A stretch of DNA of 64,000 nt. Origin: Planctomycetota bacterium. Its GTDB lineage: Bacteria; Planctomycetota; UBA1135. Positions within the stretch are counted from its first letter, which is position 1; each line of letters starts with the position of its first letter. A model generated the notes under the pieces. That model saw only the letters and a program-made list of their open reading frames with translations, was not told the DNA's origin and made no database searches. The stretch covers positions 301,092-365,091 of the forward strand of contig SHNF01000005.1 in assembly GCA_004295085.1 (NCBI GenBank), in the 5' to 3' direction. Positions 25,513-34,177 of this stretch are shown in pieces. The position numbers and the translations under genes were made by a program.

Positions 25513-28056
25513 ATGCTCTCCACCCCGCTCCATTACCTTCCGCTGCTCCTGCTCCTCCCCGGCGCGCAGCAGCCGCTCGACCCCGCGGCCGCCGGACCGC
25601 GCGGCGTGGATGTGCCCCTCAGCTTGTTCACGAACGCCGACTGGCCGGCCGGACTGGAGCTGGGGGAAGCCACCGGGATCTCCTTCGGCGACTACGACGG
25701 CGACGGCTGGAGCGACCTGTTCGCCTTCACCTCCGCCAACCTGTGGCGCAACGTCGCCGGCCAGACCTGGGAGTACGCCGCCGACCTGGACGCGCTCCTG
25801 CCCGCCGCTGGCGCGCGCTACGGCTCTTCCTTCGGTGACTACGACAACGACGGCCTGCCGGACATCGGCTGCGAACCGCGGCGCGGGCCCGGCGACACCT
25901 GCTTCCACCTGCTGCACAACCTGGGCGGCGGCCCCAACTTCCTGGACGTGGCCGGCGACCCCGCGGTGCTCGACTTCCAGCCGTGCCAGGCCGATTCCGA
26001 GACCATCGGCTGGGCCGACGTGGACGGCGACGCCGACCTGGACATGTTCCTGCCGATCTACCCGCCGTCCGTCAGCAGCATCGGCAACAAGTTCTTCCAC
26101 AACCGCGGTCCCACCGGCCCCGGCGGCGCCTACCGCTTCACCGAAGAGGCGGTCGCGGCCGGCCTGGACAACCCGGACGGCAACGCCCGGCCCGAGGGCG
26201 TGTTCTTCTTCGACGCCGACGACGACGGCGACCTGGACCTCTATTCCAACGGCGCCCTGTATCAGAACCTGTCCCGCTTCGACGCGCCGCGCTTCGAGTA
26301 CCTGGAAGCCGATTCCTCCGGCATCCGCAACCGCAACATCGTGGACGAGGGCGTGTTCTTCCCCGACTACGACCGCGACGGCGACTACGACCTCCTGATC
26401 AGCTTTACCAACAGCCGCGGCCTGCGCATCTACGAGAGCTACGGCGACGGCAGCTACTTCGCCACCGACACCGCCATCATCGAGAGCTACCTCGACGGCG
26501 CCGCCTACGGCCTGTCCGTGGCCGACTGGGACAACGACGGCGACATGGACTTCGGCGCCGCCAACACCTTCCGCCGCAACCTGCACGCCGACACCGGCGC
26601 GCGCCAGTTCCTGCTGGCCAGCAACCAGGTGAACCCGGACCACCTGCGCAGCGCCGCGCCGGCCTGGGCCGACTGGGACCAGGACGGGGACACCGATCTC
26701 GCCATCGGCAACGGCATGTTCGGGAGCTACCTGTACCAGAACGACAGCTACGACGCCGCCACGCCGTGGAAGCAGCGCCGGCACCTGCGCGTGCGCGTGG
26801 TGCGCGACTCCCCGGCGCTCGCCCGCGGCCTGGAAACCGAGTACGGCGCTTCCGTCGAGGTGCTGGTGCACGGCGAGGAGAACGGACCGCGCCGCCAGCA
26901 GGTGGTCTCCAGCGCGTCGGGCTACATCAACCAGAACGAGTACACGCTGGCCTTCGCCCTGCCCTCGGTGGAGGCGCGCTTCGATCTGCGCGTGGACTTC
27001 CCGAGCCTGCCCGAGGCCGGGTTCCAGCGCGTGGACAAGTTCGTGAACCCGGTGCTCGGCAACCTGCGCCTGGCCAGCCTGGACGACGCGCGCGAGATCG
27101 TCGTGTACCGCAGCGGCAAGGTCGTGATCCGCGGCTGCGCGTTCGAGCCGCTGCCGCTGGATCCGCGCCTGGTGGCGAGCACCGGCGGCCTCATCCTTCC
27201 CGCGCAGAGCGTGCCGCTCCCGGATCCCACACCGGCGACCTCGGCCTACGAGTACGTCGGCCTCGAGATCAGCACCGCCGCTGCCGCCGGGCCGCTGCGC
27301 ATCGCCGACATCGCCGTGGACGGCCTGCTGGCCGCGCCCCCGGTGTGCGAAGGCCGCGCCGCCAACCTGCGCCTGTGGGACGTCACGGATCCGCTGCGCC
27401 CGTTCCCGGTGCCCTTCGGGCTGCTGCACCGCTCCATGGATCCCCGCAACCGGCGCGCCCACTTCCCGGTGGACCTGCGCCTGGAGCCCGGCCGCCTGTA
27501 CCGCCTGGTGGCGCTGGTGCAGAGCTACCGCGCCACGCCCATCGCCGGCCCGGTGGATCACGGCGCCTTCCAGATCAACGGCGGCCTGCACTTCTCCGAT
27601 CCGCAGGCCTGCAAGGGCCGCGGCGTGGTCCGCTCTGCGCTGGATCCGGGCAACGTGTACCTGTCCGTGCGCGTGAGCACGGACGGCGCCCGGCACTGGG
27701 CGGATCTCGGCAACGCCAGTCATGCGCCGCTGCAGCTCACGGCCAGCGGCGATCCCAGGGCCGGAAGCCCGATCACGCTGCAACTGCAGGGCGCGCCGCC
27801 GCTGGCGCCCGTGCGCGTGGTCGCCGGCGGCGCCGTCGCCTGCCTGCGCCACGGTGACGCCGTCCTGGTGCCCGAGCCCGACTTCCTACTACCGGCCGGG
27901 ACCACCGACGCCGCCGGCCGGCTCACCATGACCGGCAAGTGGCCGTACTTCCTGGAGCGCGGCGCTCCGCTGGTCCTGCAGGCGGCGGTGGCCGACGCCG
28001 GCTCCCCCGCCGGCTTTGTGCTCAGCAACGCGCTGGCGACCCTGTCCGAGGACTAG
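25513..28056 (+). CDS. Secreted FG-GAP/VCBS-repeat protein
   Basis: A large exported protein (847 residues) with a signal peptide. The first 430 residues hold seven calcium-binding D-x-D-x-D-G repeats: DYDGDGWSDL, DYDNDGLPDI, DVDGDADLDM, DADDDGDLDL, DYDRDGDYDL, DWDNDGDMDF and DWDQDGDTDL, which predict a seven-bladed beta-propeller as in integrin-alpha-like and ASPIC/UnbV proteins. The middle resembles the ASPIC/UnbV module (EVLVHGEENGPRRQQVV). The C-terminal 400 residues look like beta-sandwich domains. An in-frame GTG at 25489, 4 nt after a TAGACT box, is another possible start. Probably cell-surface adhesion or binding. Confidence 0.85.
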   Translation: MLSTPLHYLPLLLLLPGAQQPLDPAAAGPRGVDVPLSLFTNADWPAGLELGEATGISFGDYDGDGWSDLFAFTSANLWRNVAGQTWEYAADLDALLPAAGARYGSSFGDYDNDGLPDIGCEPRRGPGDTCFHLLHNLGGGPNFLDVAGDPAVLDFQPCQADSETIGWADVDGDADLDMFLPIYPPSVSSIGNKFFHNRGPTGPGGAYRFTEEAVAAGLDNPDGNARPEGVFFFDADDDGDLDLYSNGALYQNLSRFDAPRFEYLEADSSGIRNRNIVDEGVFFPDYDRDGDYDLLISFTNSRGLRIYESYGDGSYFATDTAIIESYLDGAAYGLSVADWDNDGDMDFGAANTFRRNLHADTGARQFLLASNQVNPDHLRSAAPAWADWDQDGDTDLAIGNGMFGSYLYQNDSYDAATPWKQRRHLRVRVVRDSPALARGLETEYGASVEVLVHGEENGPRRQQVVSSASGYINQNEYTLAFALPSVEARFDLRVDFPSLPEAGFQRVDKFVNPVLGNLRLASLDDAREIVVYRSGKVVIRGCAFEPLPLDPRLVASTGGLILPAQSVPLPDPTPATSAYEYVGLEISTAAAAGPLRIADIAVDGLLAAPPVCEGRAANLRLWDVTDPLRPFPVPFGLLHRSMDPRNRRAHFPVDLRLEPGRLYRLVALVQSYRATPIAGPVDHGAFQINGGLHFSDPQACKGRGVVRSALDPGNVYLSVRVSTDGARHWADLGNASHAPLQLTASGDPRAGSPITLQLQGAPPLAPVRVVAGGAVACLRHGDAVLVPEPDFLLPAGTTDAAGRLTMTGKWPYFLERGAPLVLQAAVADAGSPAGFVLSNALATLSED

Positions 28057-28099
28057 CTGCACGGCCCGGTTTGGATCGGGCGCTACACTGAAAATCTCG

Positions 28100-28120
28100 G
28101 CAGGAGGGCGCTTCTCCTGC
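28100..28120 (+). promoter_or_regulatory. Inverted repeat in the leader of the CCEYRQ-motif gene
   Basis: Perfect arms GCAGGAG and CTCCTGC around a 7-nt loop lie about 36 nt before the ATG at 28157. A TACACT box (28084-28089) just upstream could be the -10 element. The stem hides a GGAGG-like sequence that is too far from the ATG to be its ribosome-binding site. Confidence 0.4.
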
Positions 28121-28156
28121 AATTCGCTCACCATTGTCGTTTTTCAGGATTCCCCC

Positions 28157-30136
28157 ATGCAACGCATTCTTCTACTCCTCACGGCGCCGTGCCTGCTGGC
28201 GGGCTCGGCATACAGCCAGACGACGCTGCCGGTGCAGCGTGCGACGCCTCCGAAATTCGCCGGGGTCTACAAGGCGGCCACGGGCGAGTTCAGCCCGACC
28301 ACGGGCGGCGCGCGATCGGGCCCGGACGTGATCTTCAACAACATGGTCGCGACCAATTACTACGCCGTGCCCGGCGCCGGTCAGGAGTGGATCGACGAGG
28401 GTGGACTGGTGGATCGCGCCGGCGAGTTCCTCGACCAGATCAACGGCTTCGACTTCATCTACTGCTCCACGGATCCGGCACCGACCGGCGCGATCACGAT
28501 CTCCTTCTACCGCCAGACGCTGGAATGCGTCGGGCCGCTCCTCAGCGGGACACCGGACGGCCCGGACTGCAGCTACCTGCTGAGCGGCCTGCCGCTCGGC
28601 ACGCCGACCGGCGGGCTGCAGTGCTGGATCGTGCACGTGGACCTCTCCGGCGGCGCGGAGTGCCCTTCGGACCAGGCCTTCGGTTTCCCCACCGAGGACG
28701 CGCAGGACGTCAACCGCTTATTCGGCTGGGGCTTTCTGCCCGGCGACGCCAACACCGGGCCGTGGCTGCGCCAGGGAGGACGGCGCACGACCAACAACTT
28801 CCTGTGGTGGGACAGCCTGGGCCAGGCGATGGTGGGCTGTTTCTGGTTCGGCGGCACGCCGTTTGCGAGCTTCGCGCTGCGGCTCTATGGCGGTCCGGAA
28901 GCCACCTGGCGCTACTGGCCCGACGCTCCGGGCCCCCGCGACACTCTGACGCTCGATTCCACCGCCGTCGTGCCCGGTCAGTCCGCCACCTGGAGCGTCG
29001 CGCCGACGACGGCCGGCCGCTTCTATTGGCTGATCGCCTCGCCCGACTGGAACCAGTTCCCGGCCGTGGGTGGCACGGTCCTGTTCGACTACCCGGTCAT
29101 CCTGCCGCCGACGCCGGTGTCCATGCCCGGCGGCAACTTGACCACAACGGTGCCGCAGAACCTTCCGGAGCGGGTCTGGACGCAGGCCGTCGAGACCTCG
29201 ACGCCTGCGCTCATGCCGGCGAGTATCACGGGCTTCTCCAACAGTCTGGTGCACGCGAATACCAAGGGGGGCACACGCAAGTGTGAAGTCCTGACCTTCG
29301 ACGTGCCGAAGAACCGCTCCGGCTGCCCGACCATCGAGAACCTTGGCGGCGGGATGAAGAAGGTCGGAGAGAAGTTCGAGATGGACGCCACCTTCGGCGG
29401 CGCGAACCCCGAGTGCTGCGAGTACCGCCAATACATCAAGGGAACGTTCGAAGCGAACGGCGCACCCGTCGCCCACCCCCTGCCCGGCAAGAAGATGCTG
29501 GAAAAGGACGTGTTCCACGAGGATGGCCTCGTTCCGGCCAATCCGCCGGACAACGAACACTACGGCCACCGTGACGAAGGGGACATGGATACCACCGACG
29601 TGTACTCGAACCCGGACCGGGCCACGGGCAAGAACTATGACGGCTCCGATTACCCCGGCCTCACGGGACCGACGCCGTTCACCTACGACATCAACCTGAC
29701 CTTCCTGGGCGAGATCATCGACGTCTGCAACGGCAACAAGGAAGTCAAGTGCTCGGAATGGACCGTGAAGTGCAGTGGGACAGTGTCTACCCCTGAAGAC
29801 CGCTATGTGCAATCCTCGACGATGCAGCTCGCAGTGGAGAGCATGCCGGTGATCCTGACCTTCGCCACGTATCGCACGCCGCGGCTGACGATCAGCGTCT
29901 CTTTCCCGAATGGAGCCGGGGAAGTGCCGGTGGACGCGACCGCGGTGGCGCTGGAAGTCGACGGATTGACTCCGTCGCGCGTGCCGACTGGCCACCTGAT
30001 CCAGACTCACTTGCGCGGCGCTGCGGCCCACGCCATCTACGAGTACGCCTGGCCCCCGTCCGCGGAGCTGCGCACGCTGCGCGGCGTGGTCTCGGTGCGC
30101 GGTTCCCGGCCGGTTCCCTTCAGCGTGCAGATATAG
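28157..30136 (+). CDS. Secreted protein with Cys/His-rich CCEYRQ module
   Basis: A 659-residue exported protein I cannot place in a family. The signal peptide runs to about SAYSQ (residue 21). The N-terminal 270 residues are Trp/Gly-rich and beta-like. Near residues 390-500 there is a distinct segment with KVGEKFEMDATF, CCEYRQYIKGTF, KKMLEKDVFHEDG, HYGHRDEGDMD and YDGSDYPG, whose Cys/His/Asp content suggests a structured metal-binding or disulfide-bonded module. AGGA 7 nt before the ATG is a good ribosome-binding site. Codon use is visibly less GC-biased than in neighbours, hinting at more recent acquisition or different selection. Confidence 0.75.
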   Translation: MQRILLLLTAPCLLAGSAYSQTTLPVQRATPPKFAGVYKAATGEFSPTTGGARSGPDVIFNNMVATNYYAVPGAGQEWIDEGGLVDRAGEFLDQINGFDFIYCSTDPAPTGAITISFYRQTLECVGPLLSGTPDGPDCSYLLSGLPLGTPTGGLQCWIVHVDLSGGAECPSDQAFGFPTEDAQDVNRLFGWGFLPGDANTGPWLRQGGRRTTNNFLWWDSLGQAMVGCFWFGGTPFASFALRLYGGPEATWRYWPDAPGPRDTLTLDSTAVVPGQSATWSVAPTTAGRFYWLIASPDWNQFPAVGGTVLFDYPVILPPTPVSMPGGNLTTTVPQNLPERVWTQAVETSTPALMPASITGFSNSLVHANTKGGTRKCEVLTFDVPKNRSGCPTIENLGGGMKKVGEKFEMDATFGGANPECCEYRQYIKGTFEANGAPVAHPLPGKKMLEKDVFHEDGLVPANPPDNEHYGHRDEGDMDTTDVYSNPDRATGKNYDGSDYPGLTGPTPFTYDINLTFLGEIIDVCNGNKEVKCSEWTVKCSGTVSTPEDRYVQSSTMQLAVESMPVILTFATYRTPRLTISVSFPNGAGEVPVDATAVALEVDGLTPSRVPTGHLIQTHLRGAAAHAIYEYAWPPSAELRTLRGVVSVRGSRPVPFSVQI

Positions 30137-30149
30137 CCTGCGCGCGCGC

Positions 30150-30172
30150 GGGGGCCGCCCTCAGCGGCCCCC
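30150..30172. terminator. Hairpin between convergent genes
   Basis: A perfect 9-bp stem (30150-30158 with 30164-30172; inner arms GGGGCCGC and GCGGCCCC) with a 5-nt loop lies across the stop codon of the minus-strand beta-lactamase-like gene, 14 nt after the plus-strand stop. There is no T-run; it may work in both directions as a weak terminator. Confidence 0.45.
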
Positions 30173-31525
30173 CGCGCCCACCCGCCCTTCCAGGAGTGCG
30201 CGCGCCAGCGCCGTGGCGGCGTCCACGCTCGCCTGCGGCAGCGCGGCGTCCGCCGGCGGAAAGCCGCTGCGGCACACGCACACGGCCGCCGTGCGCCCGT
30301 CGTCCAGGCGCAGCAGCAGCGACAGCGCGAACACGCCGGTCTCGCTGCCGCCCTTGAAGCCGTGGTAGCTGACCCCGGGGCCTTGATACAGCGGCGCGCC
30401 GTAGGCGAGGCCCTCGCGGAACGCCGCCGAGGCGCCCGGGGTGTACAGGCGGTCCGCGGCCGCCTCCAGGTACAAGGCCACCAGGTCCTCCGGCGCCGCG
30501 AACCACTCGATCTCGAGGTGCGCGGGCGCGGCCAGGCTGCGCAGGCCGTAGCCGATGGCCGCGCTGGCGCGCAACTGCGCCGTATCGCCTTCGGCCCAGA
30601 CCTCCGTGGCCTCGGCCAGCCACGCCCGCCGGACCGCGGGATCCGTGTCCTTCCAGTCCGCGGCCAGCCGGCCCAGATCGCCGCCGTGCGCCGCCGCCGA
30701 GTCCGGAAGCCCTTTGAGGAAGAACAGCTCGCGCGTGCTCAGGAACGGCTGGTTGCGCTCGGGCACGGAATTGCGGCACGCCGCCAGGCCGGCCTCCACG
30801 GCGTCCCGGCCGACCAGCCACAACAGGTGATCGGTGGCCGTGTTGTCGCTGATGCCGATCATGCGGCGCACGTACTCCCGCACGGGGAACTCCGCGCCGG
30901 CGGGCTCGTTCTGCATCGTGCCGCTGGGCAGCGACTTCCACTCCTCGCGCAGCGCCAGTGGCTGGTCCCAGGAGAGCTCGCCGCTGCCGATCCGCCGCGC
31001 CACCTCGGCCAGGACATAGACCTTGAAGATGCTGCCCAGGGGGAAGGTCTCCCGGCCGGCGTGCCGCTCGAACCGCCGCGGCGGCTCGGCTCCGGCCGGG
31101 ATGCAGGCCCCGGCCACGCCGAAATCGCCCGGCCAGGAGTCCAGCGCCGCGACCAGCTCCTCGGCGCTCCAGACCGGAGCCTCGAACTGCTGCAGCAGAC
31201 CGGCGACCCTGCCCTCCGCGTCCAGGCTGACCCGGAACAGCGCCACGCGCCGGGGACCGGCGGCGCGCACCAGGTGCTGGAAGCCGCCGCGTTCCCATCC
31301 GGCCGGGTCCACCTCCAGTTCCAGCGGCGCGCCGCAGGTCTGGCGCACCGCGGTGACCACCGTGCGGATGGTGCGCAAGGGCACTTGCTCCTGGAACGCC
31401 GCGCTGGTGGTGTCGTAGAGCGCCTCTGGATCGTCCTCGGCCAGCGCATGGCCCAGGACCGCCGTGAAGGATCCCAGCGGACCGGCTGGCTCCTGGCACG
31501 CCAGCAGCAGCAAGGCGGTGATCAT
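30161..31525 (-). CDS. Beta-lactamase/transpeptidase-like serine hydrolase lipoprotein
   Basis: A 454-residue lipoprotein (lipobox LLLAC at residues 6-10). Residues 20-120 form a DUF3887-like domain, followed by a penicillin-binding/class A beta-lactamase-like domain: SIFK at 165-168, SDN at 226-228 and a KGGSETG box near residue 395. The class A general-base motif ExxLN is not seen, so antibiotic hydrolysis is doubtful; a peptidoglycan-related or other esterase/amidase role fits better. Its ATG overlaps the stop of gluQ as ATGA. It converges on the secreted CCEYRQ-motif gene. Confidence 0.82.
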   Translation of the reverse strand: MITALLLLACQEPAGPLGSFTAVLGHALAEDDPEALYDTTSAAFQEQVPLRTIRTVVTAVRQTCGAPLELEVDPAGWERGGFQHLVRAAGPRRVALFRVSLDAEGRVAGLLQQFEAPVWSAEELVAALDSWPGDFGVAGACIPAGAEPPRRFERHAGRETFPLGSIFKVYVLAEVARRIGSGELSWDQPLALREEWKSLPSGTMQNEPAGAEFPVREYVRRMIGISDNTATDHLLWLVGRDAVEAGLAACRNSVPERNQPFLSTRELFFLKGLPDSAAAHGGDLGRLAADWKDTDPAVRRAWLAEATEVWAEGDTAQLRASAAIGYGLRSLAAPAHLEIEWFAAPEDLVALYLEAAADRLYTPGASAAFREGLAYGAPLYQGPGVSYHGFKGGSETGVFALSLLLRLDDGRTAAVCVCRSGFPPADAALPQASVDAATALARALLEGRVGAGGR

Positions 31526-32460
31526 GGCCGCACTAGCATGGCCTCGCGCCACACGAAGGGCGCGGGCGGCAGGCGCGAGAGATCGAAGTCGTGGAGCAGC
31601 CGTTCCGGAGTCCGGCGCGCGCCCGCTGGCGCCAGGCCGCAGCTCCAGGCCAGGAAACCGACGAGATCCTCCGAGCTCCAGCTCGCCAGGCGGAAGCGCC
31701 GCAGCGTCGTGTCGCCGTGCCTCTTGGCCAGGCGCCGCCCGTCCTCCCCCACCACCAGGGGCACGTGCGCGTACTCCGGCGCTCTCCATCCCAGCGCGTC
31801 GAACAGCAGGATCTGGCGCGCGGCGCTGGGCCAGAGGTCGTCGCCGCGCAGCACGTCGCTGATCCCCATCTCCGCGTCGTCCACGACCACGGCCAGCTGG
31901 TAAGCAGGCTCGCCCGAGCTCTTCCAGACCACGAAGTCGCCCAGCTCGCGCGCGACCGCGACCGTGCCGGGTCCCCGGAAGCGGTCGTGAAAGCGGACGC
32001 GCGCCTCCGGGGGCACCGCGAAGCGCCACGCCGGCCCGCGTGCGCCGGCGGCGAGTGCTTCCGCGGCGTCGCGAGAGCGGCCACGACAGGTTCCCGGGTA
32101 GATCGGGCCTTCCTCTCCCGCGTGCGGGGCGCTGGCCGCCAGCTCGACGTCCTTGCGCGTGCACGTGCACGGATACGCCAGGCCAGCGCCCACCAGCCGC
32201 TGCAAGGCCCGGGCGTAGCGCTCCAGCCGCGTGCTCTGGTAGACCGGACCCTCGTCCCAGTCCAGGCCCAGCCAGCGCAGGCCGGCGATGGCGTCCTCGG
32301 CGGCGCCGCGGCGCACGCGCGGGCCGTCGAGGTCCTCGATCCGCAGCAGCACTGCGGCGCCGCGCGCGCGCGCATCCAGCCAGGCCAGGAGAAACGTGCG
32401 GGCGTTGCCGAGGTGCAGGACACCCGTGGGGCTCGGTGCCAGTCGTCCGCGCCGGCGCAC
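31522..32460 (-). CDS. gluQ: Glutamyl-Q tRNA(Asp) synthetase
   Basis: A 312-residue paralogue of the catalytic domain of glutamyl-tRNA synthetase that attaches glutamate to queuosine at the wobble position of tRNA(Asp). It has the HIGH-like LAPSPTGVLHLGNA, the zinc-binding CTC with a later YPGTC, and the KMSKS-like RRLAKRHG. There is no anticodon-binding domain, as expected for the family. The start is GTG. The gene is divergent from the PqqB-like lipoprotein gene with only 17 nt between start codons, so promoters must overlap coding sequence or each other. Confidence 0.9.
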   Translation of the reverse strand: MRRRGRLAPSPTGVLHLGNARTFLLAWLDARARGAAVLLRIEDLDGPRVRRGAAEDAIAGLRWLGLDWDEGPVYQSTRLERYARALQRLVGAGLAYPCTCTRKDVELAASAPHAGEEGPIYPGTCRGRSRDAAEALAAGARGPAWRFAVPPEARVRFHDRFRGPGTVAVARELGDFVVWKSSGEPAYQLAVVVDDAEMGISDVLRGDDLWPSAARQILLFDALGWRAPEYAHVPLVVGEDGRRLAKRHGDTTLRRFRLASWSSEDLVGFLAWSCGLAPAGARRTPERLLHDFDLSRLPPAPFVWREAMLVRP

Positions 32461-32477
32461 GCCGCTATTCTGCCGCC

Positions 32478-33428
32478 GTGGTCCGCGGCTGGCAGTTCCC
32501 GCTGGCGCTGCTGCTGCTCGGGGCGTGTGCCGCGCCCGTGCCGGCGCCGTATGCCCGCCTGCTCGGCGCTGCGCAGGACGGCGGCATCCCGCACGTCACC
32601 TGCCCGTGCGCGAACTGCGCGCAGGCGGCCTCCCGTCCGTCCTGGGCCCATCGCGTCGCCGCGCTGGCCGTCGTGGGCCGCGACGGCCGCTGGTGGCTGA
32701 TCGACGCGACGCCGGACTTCCCGGAGCAGGTGGCGGACATGGGATCGCTTCCCTCCGGGATCCTCCTCACCCACGCGCACATCGGCCACTACACCGGGCT
32801 GATGTACCTCGGCCGCGAGGCCCTGGGCAGCCGCTCGCTGCCGGTGTACTGCAGCGCGCGCATGACGGAGTTCCTGCGCCAGAACGGGCCCTGGAGCCAG
32901 CTGGTCGCCCTGGGCCAGATCGAGCTGCACACCGTCCGCAGCGGCGAGAAGCTGGCGCTGGACGAGGAGCTGAGCATCACCCCGCTGCGCGTGCCCCACC
33001 GGGACGAGCTCAGCGACACCTGTGCCTTCCTGGTCGAAGTCCGCGGCGGCCGCCGGCTGCTCTACTTGCCGGACATCGACGCCTGGGAGCGGTGGGAGCA
33101 TGACCTCCGCTCGCTTGCCGTCACGCTGGACTATCTTCTCGTGGACGGCACCTTCTACTCATCCGGCGAGCTGCCCGGTCGAGCGCTGGCGGAGATCCCG
33201 CACCCGTTCGTGACGCACACTGTGGAGCTGCTGGAGCCGGTCGTGAACGGCACGAACGCCGCCGTGGTGTTCCTGCATCTCAATCACAGCAACCCGCTGT
33301 GGAATCCGGACACAGCGGCCGCGCGTGCGTTGCGCGAGCGCGGATTCTGGGCTGCCCCGCAACTGCGCTGCTTCCCGCTCGCGCCGTCCCCTGCTCAGGG
33401 CCGGTCGGCCCCGGCGACGGCCCGGTAG
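32478..33428 (+). CDS. PqqB-like MBL-fold lipoprotein
   Basis: A 316-residue MBL-fold protein related to coenzyme PQQ synthesis protein B but exported: it has a signal peptide with lipobox LLGAC. The metal motif reads [10 protein letters not shown], with Gly in place of the Asp of HxHxDH. CPCANC near residue 43 is a likely extra metal site, and later ligands appear in VPHRDELSD and [10 protein letters not shown]. No other pqq gene is nearby, so PQQ synthesis is unlikely. The GTG start is 6 nt after a TATTCT box without a Shine-Dalgarno. Its last 34 nt overlap the aquaporin gene on the other strand. Confidence 0.8.
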   Translation: MVRGWQFPLALLLLGACAAPVPAPYARLLGAAQDGGIPHVTCPCANCAQAASRPSWAHRVAALAVVGRDGRWWLIDATPDFPEQVADMGSLPSGILLTHAHIGHYTGLMYLGREALGSRSLPVYCSARMTEFLRQNGPWSQLVALGQIELHTVRSGEKLALDEELSITPLRVPHRDELSDTCAFLVEVRGGRRLLYLPDIDAWERWEHDLRSLAVTLDYLLVDGTFYSSGELPGRALAEIPHPFVTHTVELLEPVVNGTNAAVVFLHLNHSNPLWNPDTAAARALRERGFWAAPQLRCFPLAPSPAQGRSAPATAR

Positions 33429-34096
33429 ACCCCGCCCGCGGCCACGGCGCCGAGGATCGGCGCCACCCAGAACAGCCAGAGCTGCGACAGCGCCCAACCG
33501 CCCACGAACACGGCCGGGCCCGTGCTGCGCGCCGGGTTGACCGAGGTGTTGGTCACTGGGATGCTGACCAGGTGGATCAAGGTCAAGGCCAGGCCGATGG
33601 CGATCGGCGCGAAGCCCTTGGGCGCGCGGGCGTCCGTGGCGCCCAGGATGATGAGCAGGAACATGAAGGTCATCACGGCTTCGCTCACGAGCCCGGCCGT
33701 CATGGAATAGCTGCCCGGCGAGTGCTCGTCATAGCCGTTGGCAGCAAAACCGCCGGCCGTGGAGAAATCGGGCCTGCCGCTGGCGATGAGGTACAGGACG
33801 CCGGCGCCCGCCAGGGCTCCCAGGACTTGCGCCACGATGTAGGGCAGCAGCTCGGAAGACGGGAAGCGCCTCCCGGCGACCAGGCCGATGGACACCGCCG
33901 GGTTCAGGTGGCAGCCGGAGACGTGTCCGATGGCATAGGCCATGGTCAGGACGCTGAGACCGAAGGCCAGGGAGACCCCGAGCAATCCGATTCCGAGTCC
34001 GGGGAAGGCCGCGGCCAGCACGGCGCTGCCGCAGCCGCCGAGCACCAACCAGAAGGTGCCGATGAACTCCGCACAGGCGCGCTGCATGAGGCTCAT
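33395..34096 (-). CDS. aqpZ: Aquaporin Z-type water channel
   Basis: A 233-residue channel with six membrane helices. Both pore motifs are visible: the first NPA in [11 protein letters not shown] and the second in [11 protein letters not shown], with the Arg of the selectivity filter right after it. This pattern (His/Arg-lined, small) suits water-selective AqpZ rather than a glycerol facilitator. The ATG at 34096 has GGAG 10 nt upstream; the frame is open further. Its 3' end overlaps the convergent lipoprotein gene by 34 nt. Confidence 0.92.
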   Translation of the reverse strand: MSLMQRACAEFIGTFWLVLGGCGSAVLAAAFPGLGIGLLGVSLAFGLSVLTMAYAIGHVSGCHLNPAVSIGLVAGRRFPSSELLPYIVAQVLGALAGAGVLYLIASGRPDFSTAGGFAANGYDEHSPGSYSMTAGLVSEAVMTFMFLLIILGATDARAPKGFAPIAIGLALTLIHLVSIPVTNTSVNPARSTGPAVFVGGWALSQLWLFWVAPILGAVAAGGVYRAVAGADRP

Positions 34097-34177
34097 GGAA
34101 AGAAGCTCCGGGCTGAAGACAAGCCTCTTATCGGCTGCCGCCGGCTCCGCCTTGCCCACAAAACCCGGGCCGGCGCC

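Noticed and set aside
32478..33428. Coenzyme PQQ synthesis gene pqqB
   Set aside because: The protein is a lipoprotein, lacks the usual metal-site Asp, and no other pqq gene is near.
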